DNA from: an uncultured Bacteroides sp.
GTDB taxonomy: Bacteria > Bacteroidota > Bacteroidia > Bacteroidales > Bacteroidaceae
Assembly (NCBI GenBank): GCA_949285075.1
Contig: CASDXF010000004.1
Location: 1 to 64,000, forward strand
Direction of reading: 5' to 3'
Length of the DNA: 64,000 nt
Shown here: in pieces, positions 24,287-32,871 of the stretch
How the letters are laid out: each line of letters starts with the position of its first letter
Numbering within the stretch: position 1 is the stretch's first letter
The notes under the pieces: generated by a model
Told to the model about the DNA's origin: nothing
What the model saw: only the letters and a program-made list of their open reading frames with translations
Databases searched by the model: none
Translations under genes and position numbers: made by a program

Positions 24287-26242
24287 ATGAAACGAATAAG
24301 AGTATTTATTAACAGTGTAGCAATCATCCTGATTGCTACACTGTGTGCATGTCGTGATTACGATGCTCGGTTAGAAGGCGCTTTACGTCTTGCGAAAAGT
24401 AACCGTGTGGAATTGGAAAAAGTTCTAACTTATTATCAAGAGGATTCTCTGAAGCTAGAGGCCGCAAAGTTTTTAATACGCAATATGCCGGGGCATTATT
24501 CTCTTGCGGACACTTCCGTTTATCTGTATTACAATGCGGTGGATTCAGCTTTAGAATCAATGCGAGGGAAATCTGTTTGGGAAATAAAAGATTCTTTGGA
24601 GGTGGTAACAGACAGATTTGCTTTTAGTGTGAATGGGGAGACTGTTCAGGATGTGGAGGTTATTACCGCTGATTACCTGATTCGTAATATTGATACGGCT
24701 TTTGAACATTGGAGAAACGGGAAATGGGCATCTCATTTGAACTTCGACCAATTTTGCGAATATCTTCTTCCATACAAGACTGATGAACTTCAATTGTTGG
24801 ATAATTGGAGAGAGTATTTGGAAGGCAAATTCGGAAAAGAATTGGAAGTATTGAGGTATTGTGACGCTTATAGAAACTCCGCTATTCAGGCTACAGTCCA
24901 TGTGAATAGAAACTTGAAAAACGACTTACGTCCAGTTATTTCTACTTCGAGGATAATTCCTGTTTATCGTTTGTCTACCCGAGTGAATATACCGTTCGGT
25001 ACTTGCGGCGATTATACTGCGATAGCTACTGCGGCCTTTAGAAGCTGTGGCGTTCCAGTTACTTATGACTTTACTCCGCAATGGCCTTTCCGTTCGATGG
25101 GGCATACGTGGAATGCGCTTTTGGCTAATAATGGGAAAATGATACCTTTTGGCGGCACAGAAAGTAATCCGGGTGAACCGCATAAGTTAGACGATAAGAT
25201 GGCGAAAGTCTTTAGAAAAACTTACACGGCAAACCCAGAGCTGAATAGACTGAACGAGATTGAAAAGTATGTTCCTCCCACTTTTCGTGTTCCTTTTATT
25301 GAAGATGTGACTACGGAATATATGGATTGTGTGGATGTTGAGGTAGAGGTAGATGGGGAAGATGGGCGTTATGTCTATCTTACAGTCTTTGATAATCATT
25401 CGTGGGTTCCAGTTGATTTCGCTCGTGTCAAGGAGGGAAAGGCGAGATTTAAGAATGTCGGTAAAAATATCGTTTATTTACCCGTTCGCTATGAGGTGGA
25501 TGATGAGATAATACCTACGGGAGCTCCTTTTATCCTTACTTATGAGGGAAAGGCTGAAAGACTAATAACAGATACTGTTCGTAAGCAAGCGGTGACTCTG
25601 TTTAGAAAATATCCGGTTTATCCCCATGCTTATACTTGGGCGTGGCGAGTGGTAAATGGGGTGTTTGAGGCGGCGGATAATCCAGAGTTTAAAGATGCCA
25701 TAACAATTCATAAGATAAAAGAATGGGCGGTTGTTGGTACGGAGGTCGTCGTTCCGGATTCTTGTAGGGCATATAGATATTGGAGGTTCTGGCAACCTCA
25801 TGAATATTGTAATATGGCGGAAATCTATTTTGTAGAAAGAAAAACCGGTGACTTTGTGGAAGGGAAAATCATAGGAACAGACGGTTCGTGGGATAATAAT
25901 GGAAATGATAAAACAAAAGCGTTTGACCGTAATCTCTTGACATTTTTCGATGCTCCGCATCACGGAGCATGGGTTGGTATGGACTTTGGGAAACCGATAG
26001 AGGTTGGAAAAATACTTTATGTAGGACGGGGAGATGGCAATACAATTGAGATAGGCGATATGTATGAATTGATGTATTGGGATGACAATTGTTGGAATTC
26101 GTTGGGAAAGCAAGTTGCTGAAGATATTTCGTTGAAGTACGATAATGTTCCAAGAGGAGCGTTGTTATGGCTAAGAGACTTGACTAAAGGACAAGAAGAG
26201 CGTATATTTACGTATGAAAATGGTAAACAGGTTTGGTGGTGA
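24287..26242 (+). CDS. Transglutaminase-like lipoprotein with C-terminal discoidin-like domain
   Basis: The 651-residue protein has a signal peptide and Cys-rich lipobox (IILIATLCAC). A transglutaminase-core segment around residues 230-280 carries Cys240 (PFGTCGDYTAIATAAFRSCGVP) and His273 (MGHTWNALL), with a following acidic residue expected to complete the triad. A beta domain (about 350-440) follows, and then a C-terminal part (WRFWQPHEYCNMAEIYFV to VGMDFGKPIEVGKILYVGRGDGN) resembling F5/8-type discoidin carbohydrate-binding modules. It could be a peptidase-like or glycan-associated enzyme at the cell surface. DNA is AT-richer than the flanks, as is the next gene. Confidence 0.8.
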   Translation: MKRIRVFINSVAIILIATLCACRDYDARLEGALRLAKSNRVELEKVLTYYQEDSLKLEAAKFLIRNMPGHYSLADTSVYLYYNAVDSALESMRGKSVWEIKDSLEVVTDRFAFSVNGETVQDVEVITADYLIRNIDTAFEHWRNGKWASHLNFDQFCEYLLPYKTDELQLLDNWREYLEGKFGKELEVLRYCDAYRNSAIQATVHVNRNLKNDLRPVISTSRIIPVYRLSTRVNIPFGTCGDYTAIATAAFRSCGVPVTYDFTPQWPFRSMGHTWNALLANNGKMIPFGGTESNPGEPHKLDDKMAKVFRKTYTANPELNRLNEIEKYVPPTFRVPFIEDVTTEYMDCVDVEVEVDGEDGRYVYLTVFDNHSWVPVDFARVKEGKARFKNVGKNIVYLPVRYEVDDEIIPTGAPFILTYEGKAERLITDTVRKQAVTLFRKYPVYPHAYTWAWRVVNGVFEAADNPEFKDAITIHKIKEWAVVGTEVVVPDSCRAYRYWRFWQPHEYCNMAEIYFVERKTGDFVEGKIIGTDGSWDNNGNDKTKAFDRNLLTFFDAPHHGAWVGMDFGKPIEVGKILYVGRGDGNTIEIGDMYELMYWDDNCWNSLGKQVAEDISLKYDNVPRGALLWLRDLTKGQEERIFTYENGKQVWW

Positions 26243-26482
26243 TTTCTACTACTTACATATAACATTTCGTTCAAAGCACAATGAATATAATTTTCTTAGA
26301 ATGTAGATTAATAGTAGGTTTTGCGATTTTTATTATATTATATAATATGTTAATATAATTAATGTTGACTAGACAACGGAAGAAAAAGCAAAGAATGGAA
26401 AATGTAGACTAAAAAAATGGTAGAAGGAAGTTTTCAGAACTCATAAAAAAATGGAATATGTGTGTCTGATAAGGAAATGTCC

Positions 26483-26490
26483 TAACTTTG
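26483..26490 (+). promoter_or_regulatory. -7 element of the three-paralogue operon
   Basis: TAACTTTG followed by CGGCG lies 25 bp before the ATG at 26516, a full match to TAnnTTTG. The -33 element is not clear. The 270-bp gap before it is AT-rich with nothing else assignable. Confidence 0.6.
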
Positions 26491-26515
26491 CGGCGAATTA
26501 AAAACAAATTCTATT

Positions 26516-27223
26516 ATGAAAAGTTTAAAAATTAGTTTATTTTTATTAGGAATGATTGTTGCGTTTGTCGCATGTCAACAAAGTTTTGAGGACGATCTAG
26601 ACTTGGCTCAAAATGAAGCCGATATTACGGCTATGCAGATGCGGGGGCTTTCTATGAATATAGAACCTGAATATATGCCGCTGAATGTGATTCCGGATTG
26701 GGCAAGAGAAAAAATGACTGAAGAAGAGTACGAGCTTTGGGAGGTGATGAGTACTAAGTTCAAGATAGATTATTCTTTCCTTTTGGATTCCCAATACGAA
26801 TTTAAGAGAGAGAATATAAAAAAGTCTATATATGATATAGCTCAAAATCTCAATGAGCATGAATCTAATGTGAATTTCCGCATATGTTATTTCAAGAAAA
26901 ATAATATAGAAACGCTGTCTGATCCTGAAGCTTTTCCTGATAATACAGTTCAGATGGATATTTATAGAGATGGAGAAGTTTATATGCAATTTACAACAAT
27001 ATATGATATTCTCTATCTTTCATCAGGAAAGGTTAATATACGTTTGATTAACCCTAATTTTACATGGGGGCCTTCTTCTAGAAAAGTCGCATTTAAAGGC
27101 TCTACCCGTTATAGAGTCGCTGCTGATAATGTGTTGTATATTTCTTGCGTAGGTACTTTGGAATATGACACGAATACAGTTTCTATAAATCAGAACTTGA
27201 ATGCGAACTTGATAATACCATAG
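26516..27223 (+). CDS. Exported protein of unknown function, paralogue 1 (lipoprotein)
   Basis: The 235-residue protein has a signal peptide and lipobox (LLGMIVAFVACQQ). I do not recognise the family. Residues about 59-90 carry the motif shared by the next two genes: IPDWAREKMTEEEYELWEVM, then a KIDYSFL segment. The rest looks beta-rich, with alternating strands up to the end (NLNANLIIP). It differs from its neighbours in being a lipoprotein and in being AT-rich. It is first in a tight operon with two paralogues and an O-antigen-ligase-like gene. Confidence 0.8.
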   Translation: MKSLKISLFLLGMIVAFVACQQSFEDDLDLAQNEADITAMQMRGLSMNIEPEYMPLNVIPDWAREKMTEEEYELWEVMSTKFKIDYSFLLDSQYEFKRENIKKSIYDIAQNLNEHESNVNFRICYFKKNNIETLSDPEAFPDNTVQMDIYRDGEVYMQFTTIYDILYLSSGKVNIRLINPNFTWGPSSRKVAFKGSTRYRVAADNVLYISCVGTLEYDTNTVSINQNLNANLIIP

Positions 27224-27259
27224 TTTTTGTTTAATTTAAAGCGATAGAAAGGGCTATGC

Positions 27260-27940
27260 ATGATGAAATACTTCGTTGGCTTACTTTTATCTTTACTGTC
27301 GATAAGCGCTTTTTCTCAAAATGAAGTGGACAAGGATTATTGCGGATATGGTGATATCCCCCAATGGGTAAAGGACAAGACCACTCCTGAGGAATATAAG
27401 ATTTGGGAGACTCTGAGCCCCTATTATCTGATAAATTACTCGTGCCTCAAGAACCGGAACCTGAAAGGCCGGGCGAAAGAGACGTTTTATGAGAATATGC
27501 GGAATCTATGTGACAACGTCAATAGCGGAAAACTTCCTCCAAAAGGGACGCGGATAGGATATGCGGACATCGTCTTAGACAGTCTGTCGGCGTATAGCAC
27601 GGAAAGCGTGCGGTGTATAGAAAAGAAATACGTCATTTATTCAAGTTTAGACGGATATGACGCGCATGCGGAGCTGACATTGGACTATACGGTAAGTCAG
27701 CAGGGGATTCCTCGCATAGTAAATTGGTCTGTACATGCTATTAGCTTCTCAGGATTGGATGTCGATATAGAAGAATGCTTTTTCGAGGAAGACATGAAAA
27801 AGACACATGGGCCAAGACTTTATTATGTCGCGGAGCGTAAGATGTTCAAGGGATATTATTGCGGCTACTTGTCTTTTACGAACGCGGAGGGTAAAAGATT
27901 CAGGGAGCACATGAACGTAAACTTTTACCTTACGCCTTGA
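27260..27940 (+). CDS. Exported protein of unknown function, paralogue 2
   Basis: The protein has 226 residues (or 225 from ATG 27263). The signal peptide MKYFVGLLLSLLSISAFSQ suggests periplasmic or surface location without a lipid anchor. The shared motif is IPQWVKDKTTPEEYKIWETL followed by LINYSCL. Three Cys residues in the mature part are not conserved in the neighbours. The C-terminal half is strand-rich and ends HMNVNFYLTP, similar in pattern to the ends of the other two. It lies 36 bp after paralogue 1. Function is unknown. Confidence 0.8.
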   Translation: MMKYFVGLLLSLLSISAFSQNEVDKDYCGYGDIPQWVKDKTTPEEYKIWETLSPYYLINYSCLKNRNLKGRAKETFYENMRNLCDNVNSGKLPPKGTRIGYADIVLDSLSAYSTESVRCIEKKYVIYSSLDGYDAHAELTLDYTVSQQGIPRIVNWSVHAISFSGLDVDIEECFFEEDMKKTHGPRLYYVAERKMFKGYYCGYLSFTNAEGKRFREHMNVNFYLTP

Positions 27941-27974
27941 AGTTGACGGATTTGTAGTTTAAAATAGGATATAT

Positions 27975-28664
27975 ATGATTAGGCGTTTATTCATTATCGG
28001 CTTGTTCCTCTTGGGAGGATTCTCGTCGTTGGAAGCCCAGATTACAAGAAGTCTGAGGGCTCCGGTGGACTCTATACCCGACTTCGTGAAGGAAAAGGTG
28101 ACTCCGGAGGAGTACGAGATGCTTAAGACCATCAGTAGCGTCTATATCATGGACTATACATTCGTGGATGAGGCTCTTCCCGAGCATAGGGAAAGGATTG
28201 ACGAGATGCTGAAGGAACTGAGCGAAGTGGTGAAAGCGGGCAAGTGGGAAGGCGAGAGGGGACAGAGATACGCCTTTTCCTTTCCGCTACGGATTGACAC
28301 TACGCTGAACTGGGAATACGAGACGATTCATCGGATAACTGAGGACATTCAGTTCTGTAAGCGGAAGGCGATAGTCTATACCGTAAATGAACATGGTAAC
28401 ATCCGGGTGCAGCTCGAAGTGTGGTACGTGTATGATGCCGCCAAGCGGGAGGTGAACGTGATTCACTACGAGTTCTCTCCGGCGAAGCCAACCGATTCTT
28501 CCAAAGTCAAGCCGTTCAGCCGTGTCAATGGCGTGGCGACGTTTAACTACGTACCGGAAGAGAAGGCGTTGAAAGGAGAATTTGGCATGATATTCGAGTA
28601 TTATTTGGCCGGGAAATACACGGGAGAGACAGTCAACAAAGGATTCGTTATCCCGTTGGAATAG
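27975..28664 (+). CDS. Exported protein of unknown function, paralogue 3
   Basis: The 229-residue protein has a signal peptide (MIRRLFIIGLFLLGGFSSLEAQ). The shared motif is IPDFVKEKVTPEEYEMLKTI then IMDYTFV. The later body has long beta-type strands (IRVQLEVWYVYDAAKREVNVIHYEF; GEFGMIFEYYLAGKY) and ends GFVIPLE. It is 34 bp after paralogue 2 and 21 bp before the O-antigen-ligase-like gene, so all four are probably one transcript. GC content is higher than in paralogue 1. Function is unknown. Confidence 0.8.
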   Translation: MIRRLFIIGLFLLGGFSSLEAQITRSLRAPVDSIPDFVKEKVTPEEYEMLKTISSVYIMDYTFVDEALPEHRERIDEMLKELSEVVKAGKWEGERGQRYAFSFPLRIDTTLNWEYETIHRITEDIQFCKRKAIVYTVNEHGNIRVQLEVWYVYDAAKREVNVIHYEFSPAKPTDSSKVKPFSRVNGVATFNYVPEEKALKGEFGMIFEYYLAGKYTGETVNKGFVIPLE

Positions 28665-28685
28665 TTTCACCATTTACTTTATAAA

Positions 28686-30140
28686 ATGCGCTTAATCTAC
28701 CTCCTTCTTCTGTTAGCGGGGATTGTAGAGCTCGGAATAGGACTTGGGCAGTGCGTGAACGTGCTTGTAGAGGACTGGTCTTATCAGACGGTCACGGGGA
28801 CGTTCGGCAATCCCGGGCCTTATTCCGTGTTCGTGGCGGTGATTCTTCCCGTGGAGTGGGCGTACGTATTGCGGCTGAGAACTTTCGGTCGTGTAGGCTT
28901 TGGGGAGAAGGCGCTTATCGCTTTGTCCGTGGCCTACGCGCTTCTTTCGCTTGTTGTACTTCCGCTGAGCATGAGCCGCACCTCGTGGATAGCCGCCGTA
29001 GCGGGTTGCGGTGCGGTGACTTACCTGTATGTCAGACGGGCGGGTCGTGCTCGCCTTGCCAACCGGCTTATGGGCGTTACCTTTTGTCTGGCCGTCTGTT
29101 GTGTCGTGTGGAGCTATGGGTTGAAGAAGGACTCCGCTGACGGTCGGCTGCTGATATGGAAGATTTCTATCTCGATGATAAGGGAGCGTTTCCCCGAAGG
29201 AGTAGGGGAAGGACGTTTCGCCGGAGCTTATGGGGAGGCGCAGGAAGCCTATTTCCGGGAAGGTAAGGGTACAGAGCGTGAGGGCTACATTGCCGGCGCG
29301 CCGAGCTTCGCCTATAACGAGTATCTGCAAGTGATGGCGGAAAGCGGCTTGTGCGGCTTGTTGACACTGCTGTTGGTGGTCGGCTATTCCCTTTATAACC
29401 TGAAGCGTTCCGAGCGTCCGGACAAGATAGCCGTATCGGGAGCTTTGGCCGCTTTGATGGTGGCCGCTTTCTTCTCCTATCCGTTGCGCAATCCTTATAC
29501 TTTTCTGCTTTCCGTGTGCGTCCTGCTGTCGGCTGTCTGTTTTCCGAGAGGGACGGAAAGGAAATCGACGCGTACGGCGTGTTACGTGGCGTTCGTTTTA
29601 GGAATGTGCGTATTTACCGTTAGGACGGGCGTACGGTATGGCTTGTGGGGAGACGGACGCACGGCCCGCCGACAATGGGAGAGCCTGAAGCCTTACTTCA
29701 GTGAGGGCCGGTTTGGGGACATTGTGGGGAATTATGCCGTGCTCTACCCCTATCTGAAAAGAGATGCGGCGTATCTCTTCGAGTACGGACAGTGCCTGTC
29801 GCAGACGGGAGCGTATGAAGAAAGTAACCGGGTGTTGCGTGAGGGCCTCGAACGGAGCTCAGACCCGATGTTTCTGAACATCATGGGAAAGAACTTTCAT
29901 TGTTTAGGGAAGGACGCTTTGGCGGAGGAGGCTTTCCGTAAGGCCGCTTACCGAATCCCCCACAAGGTGTATCCGCTATACTTGCTCATGGAACTGTACA
30001 GGACACGGGGCTGCGAGGAAGAATGGCGGGCGATAGCTCGCCGCATCCTTGACCGGAAGGAGAAAGTGGCTTCTCCGGAGACGGAATATATCAAGACGAA
30101 GGTCAGGGAAGCGTTAAGTTCCGTGAGATGCGGCGTATAA
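28686..30140 (+). CDS. O-antigen-ligase-like membrane protein with C-terminal TPR region
   Basis: The 484-residue protein has about nine hydrophobic segments in the first 330 residues. They include the TGTFGNPGPYSVFVAVILP entry typical of Bacteroides O-antigen ligase-like proteins and the Wzy_C-like SADGRLLIWKISISMI segment before a large periplasmic loop. The C-terminal 150 residues look like tetratricopeptide repeats (YEESNRVLREGLERSSDPMFLNIMGKNFHCLGKDALAEEAFRKAA). It is related to enzymes that polymerise or ligate lipid-linked glycans, but has fewer helices than classic WaaL. No glycosyltransferases are nearby; its partners in the operon are three unknown exported paralogues. Confidence 0.82.
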   Translation: MRLIYLLLLLAGIVELGIGLGQCVNVLVEDWSYQTVTGTFGNPGPYSVFVAVILPVEWAYVLRLRTFGRVGFGEKALIALSVAYALLSLVVLPLSMSRTSWIAAVAGCGAVTYLYVRRAGRARLANRLMGVTFCLAVCCVVWSYGLKKDSADGRLLIWKISISMIRERFPEGVGEGRFAGAYGEAQEAYFREGKGTEREGYIAGAPSFAYNEYLQVMAESGLCGLLTLLLVVGYSLYNLKRSERPDKIAVSGALAALMVAAFFSYPLRNPYTFLLSVCVLLSAVCFPRGTERKSTRTACYVAFVLGMCVFTVRTGVRYGLWGDGRTARRQWESLKPYFSEGRFGDIVGNYAVLYPYLKRDAAYLFEYGQCLSQTGAYEESNRVLREGLERSSDPMFLNIMGKNFHCLGKDALAEEAFRKAAYRIPHKVYPLYLLMELYRTRGCEEEWRAIARRILDRKEKVASPETEYIKTKVREALSSVRCGV

Positions 30141-30179
30141 AGTCTGAGGCGAAATGAACCGAGGTTGAAAAAATGCTTT

Positions 30180-30187
30180 TATATTTG
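30180..30187 (+). promoter_or_regulatory. -7 element of rsmF
   Basis: TATATTTG followed by CGG lies 22 bp before the ATG at 30210; a TTG at 30164-30166 is too close to be a standard -33 element. Confidence 0.55.
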
Positions 30188-30209
30188 CGGAACATAATAA
30201 TAGGAAAGC

Positions 30210-31634
30210 ATGAACTTACCCGTATCTTTTGTCGATTCCGCCCGCAGGCTGTTGGGCGATGTCGAATGCGAGAGCTTTATCGATGCCTTGTCTCAACCCG
30301 CCCCGGTTAGCGTGCGGATAAACCCGTTGAAGGCACGCGAGGGCGTGTTGGAGCTTGAGCGTGTGCCGTGGGCTTCCGGAGGTTATTACTTGGGTGAGCG
30401 ATTGACGTTCACCTTCGACCCGCTGTTCCATGCGGGGTGCTACTATGTGCAGGAAGCCTCCTCCATGTTCGTGGAGCAGGTGGTAAGGCGGTACGTGACG
30501 GACCCCGTGGTCGCACTCGACCTTTGCGCCGCTCCCGGAGGGAAGACAACCCACTTGCGGAGCACGCTTCCCGAGGGGAGCCTATTGGTGGCCAACGAGG
30601 TCATCAAGAGCAGGGTACGGGTATTGACCGAGAACATCGTGAAGTGGGGGCATCCCGACGTGGTGGTGACGAACAGCGACCCGGCCGACTTCGGGAAGCT
30701 CTCCTCCTTTTTCGACGTGATATTGGTGGACGCTCCTTGTTCGGGAGAGGGGATGTTCCGGAAAGACCCGGAGGCTGTCGAGGCGTGGAGCTTGGAGAAC
30801 GTGGAGGTCTGTTGGCAACGTCAGCGGCGCATCGTGGCCGACGTGTGGCCCAGTCTGAAGCCGGGCGGAGTGCTGATATACAGCACGTGTACCTACAATA
30901 GGAAGGAGGACGAGGAGAACGCGCGCTGGATGAGGGACGAGTTGGGGGCGGAACTCCTTCCGGTGGAGGTTCCCGAAGCGTGGGGAATCACCGGAAACCG
31001 GTTGGAGGGCGAGGACTTCCCGGTCTATCGCTTCCTGCCGCACCGGACGAAGGGCGAGGGCTTCTTCCTGACCGCGGCGCGCAAGCCGGAAGAGGCGGAG
31101 GAGGACGCACCGCCCAAGAAGCGAAAGGATAAGCGGAAAGAGGAGAAAGGCAAGTCCGCCGCCGCGGGCAAGGCGCATCTGAAGATGGCCGGAGAATGGA
31201 TGAGCGACGAGGCGGGCGAGTATGCGCTCTCGGCCGACGACGAGGGGAGTGTATGGGCGTTCCCCTGCCGTTATGCGGACGAGCTTGACTCGCTGAGGCG
31301 GCGCCTGAAGGTGGTCTACGCCGGAGTGAGCGTTGGCGAGGTGAAGGGGAGAGACCTGATACCGTCCCACGCGTTGGCGATGTGTCCTGCGCTGTTCAGA
31401 AAGGAGGCTTTCCCGACCGAGGAGGTCGACTACGGACAGGCGGTGGCCTATCTGCGAAGAGAGGCCGTCACCTTATCGGCGGCGGCCCCTCGGGGATATG
31501 TATTGCTGACTTACCGGGGCGTTCCTCTCGGGTTCGTGAAGAACATCGGCAACCGGAGCAATAACCTTTATCCGCAGGAGTGGCGGATACGCAGTGGATA
31601 TACTCCGGAAGAGGTCAAGACGTTGCCCCTATAA
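30210..31634 (+). CDS. rsmF: rRNA (cytosine-C5)-methyltransferase, NOL1/NOP2/Sun family
   Basis: The 474-residue protein matches RsmF/YebU-type enzymes that methylate 16S rRNA. Motifs in order: SVRINPLK near the N-terminus; the SAM-binding ALDLCAAPGGKTTHLRS; motif IV DAPCSGEGMFRKDP; and motif VI STCTYNRKEDEENARW, holding the catalytic Cys. A Lys/Glu-rich linker (about residues 300-325) leads to a C-terminal PUA-like region found in RsmF but not in shorter RsmB. The 3' end overlaps the convergent efflux gene by 6 bp. Confidence 0.9.
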   Translation: MNLPVSFVDSARRLLGDVECESFIDALSQPAPVSVRINPLKAREGVLELERVPWASGGYYLGERLTFTFDPLFHAGCYYVQEASSMFVEQVVRRYVTDPVVALDLCAAPGGKTTHLRSTLPEGSLLVANEVIKSRVRVLTENIVKWGHPDVVVTNSDPADFGKLSSFFDVILVDAPCSGEGMFRKDPEAVEAWSLENVEVCWQRQRRIVADVWPSLKPGGVLIYSTCTYNRKEDEENARWMRDELGAELLPVEVPEAWGITGNRLEGEDFPVYRFLPHRTKGEGFFLTAARKPEEAEEDAPPKKRKDKRKEEKGKSAAAGKAHLKMAGEWMSDEAGEYALSADDEGSVWAFPCRYADELDSLRRRLKVVYAGVSVGEVKGRDLIPSHALAMCPALFRKEAFPTEEVDYGQAVAYLRREAVTLSAAAPRGYVLLTYRGVPLGFVKNIGNRSNNLYPQEWRIRSGYTPEEVKTLPL

Positions 31635-32813
31635 CCGGCTCTTGTAGATTTCGGCCATCGCTTTCTGATACTGGTTTTCCAGTTGCAGATAGTTCAGCTG
31701 ACTCTGGTAGAGCACGGAGACTTCGACGAAGTACTCGATAACGCTGATTTGCCCGCCGGAAAGGGCTTGCTTCAGCAATTCGAGGTCGCGTTGAGTGCGG
31801 AAAGTCTTCTGGTACTCCTCCATAGAGGCGTGCAGGTTCCGTGCCTCCTGATAGAGTTGGGACAGCCGCGACTCCGCCTGAAGGGTGGCTCCCTTCCTTT
31901 GCAGGTCGATGTTCATGGCCTGCGTCTTGGCGATTTTTACCTTGCTGCGGTTCTCGAAGAGCGGGAAGGAGAAGCCCACCACCACGCCGTTGAAGGGCGT
32001 GCCCGTCTCCGTGTTTCTCCGGTAGCCCAACTCCAGTTTGGGCAGCCATTGCGACTTGCTGACGGCTATCTGCTTCTGGGCCACCGCACTGGCGTCGCTC
32101 ATCGCCAGCAGCGAGCGGTCGGCGCCCAATACCTCCGCCTTGAGCCGCTCGTAGTCGGAGGGGAAGGGCACGGGCGGATACTGGTCGTCCTCGAACGATA
32201 CGGGCAGATCGCCGTTCATCGTCCGCAGCTCCCGCAGCTTGTTTTGCAGGGCGGTCTCGTTCATCGACGCTTCGGTCTTGACGTTCAGCAGCTCCAAGTT
32301 AATCTTGTTCGTTTCGAGCGCGTTGCCCGCCCCCGTCTGTTGGCGTTGGGCGTATAGGGCCGTCAGCTGTTCCGCATTGCGTAGCCGCTCGTCCAGAATC
32401 TGTTTCTGTCGTCTCAGCATGATGATGTCCAGACAAAGCGTTTTGGCTTGCAGCAACAGGTCCTGACGGAACACGTCGGCCTGACTGTCGTACGCCCCCG
32501 ACTTGAGGCGGTTCAGTTTGCCGCGCGTGGCGTACAGGCTCGGAAAGTCGAAGCTCTGCGAGATGACCAGTTCGCCTATGGTCTCGCTCTTGTCCTTCGC
32601 TCCCCACAGATGGGCGTACGAGAGGGTGGGGTCGGGCAGGTTGTTTTCCGTCTTCGCCTCCAGTTTCTGCGACGCCACCAGTTGGGCGTTGGCTTGCAGC
32701 TCCTTGTTGTTCGCTTCGACACTTCTTAGCACCTCCTCGATGTGGCTTTGCGCCCGAAGCTCGCAGGCTCCCCCGAGGAGCAGTATCGTACAGATGAATA
32801 TGTTTTTTTTCAT
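31629..32813 (-). CDS. TolC-family outer-membrane efflux channel (CusC-type)
   Basis: The 394-residue protein has a signal peptide (MKKNIFICTILLLGGACELRAQ). Two long helical hairpin repeats with the outer-membrane efflux protein pattern follow (LVISQSFDFPSLYATRGKL; VVVGFSFPLFENRSKVKIAKTQAM; SVIEYFVEVSVLYQSQLNYL). It is last in the DUF6769-adaptor-permease-channel operon, 58 bp after the permease. It would form the outer-membrane exit of a metal or cation tripartite pump. Confidence 0.92.
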   Translation of the reverse strand: MKKNIFICTILLLGGACELRAQSHIEEVLRSVEANNKELQANAQLVASQKLEAKTENNLPDPTLSYAHLWGAKDKSETIGELVISQSFDFPSLYATRGKLNRLKSGAYDSQADVFRQDLLLQAKTLCLDIIMLRRQKQILDERLRNAEQLTALYAQRQQTGAGNALETNKINLELLNVKTEASMNETALQNKLRELRTMNGDLPVSFEDDQYPPVPFPSDYERLKAEVLGADRSLLAMSDASAVAQKQIAVSKSQWLPKLELGYRRNTETGTPFNGVVVGFSFPLFENRSKVKIAKTQAMNIDLQRKGATLQAESRLSQLYQEARNLHASMEEYQKTFRTQRDLELLKQALSGGQISVIEYFVEVSVLYQSQLNYLQLENQYQKAMAEIYKSRL

Positions 32814-32871
32814 TGTTCTTATTTTGTTTAGTTATCGTTTAACGTATGGGCGATTTGTCGAACCGCACGCC

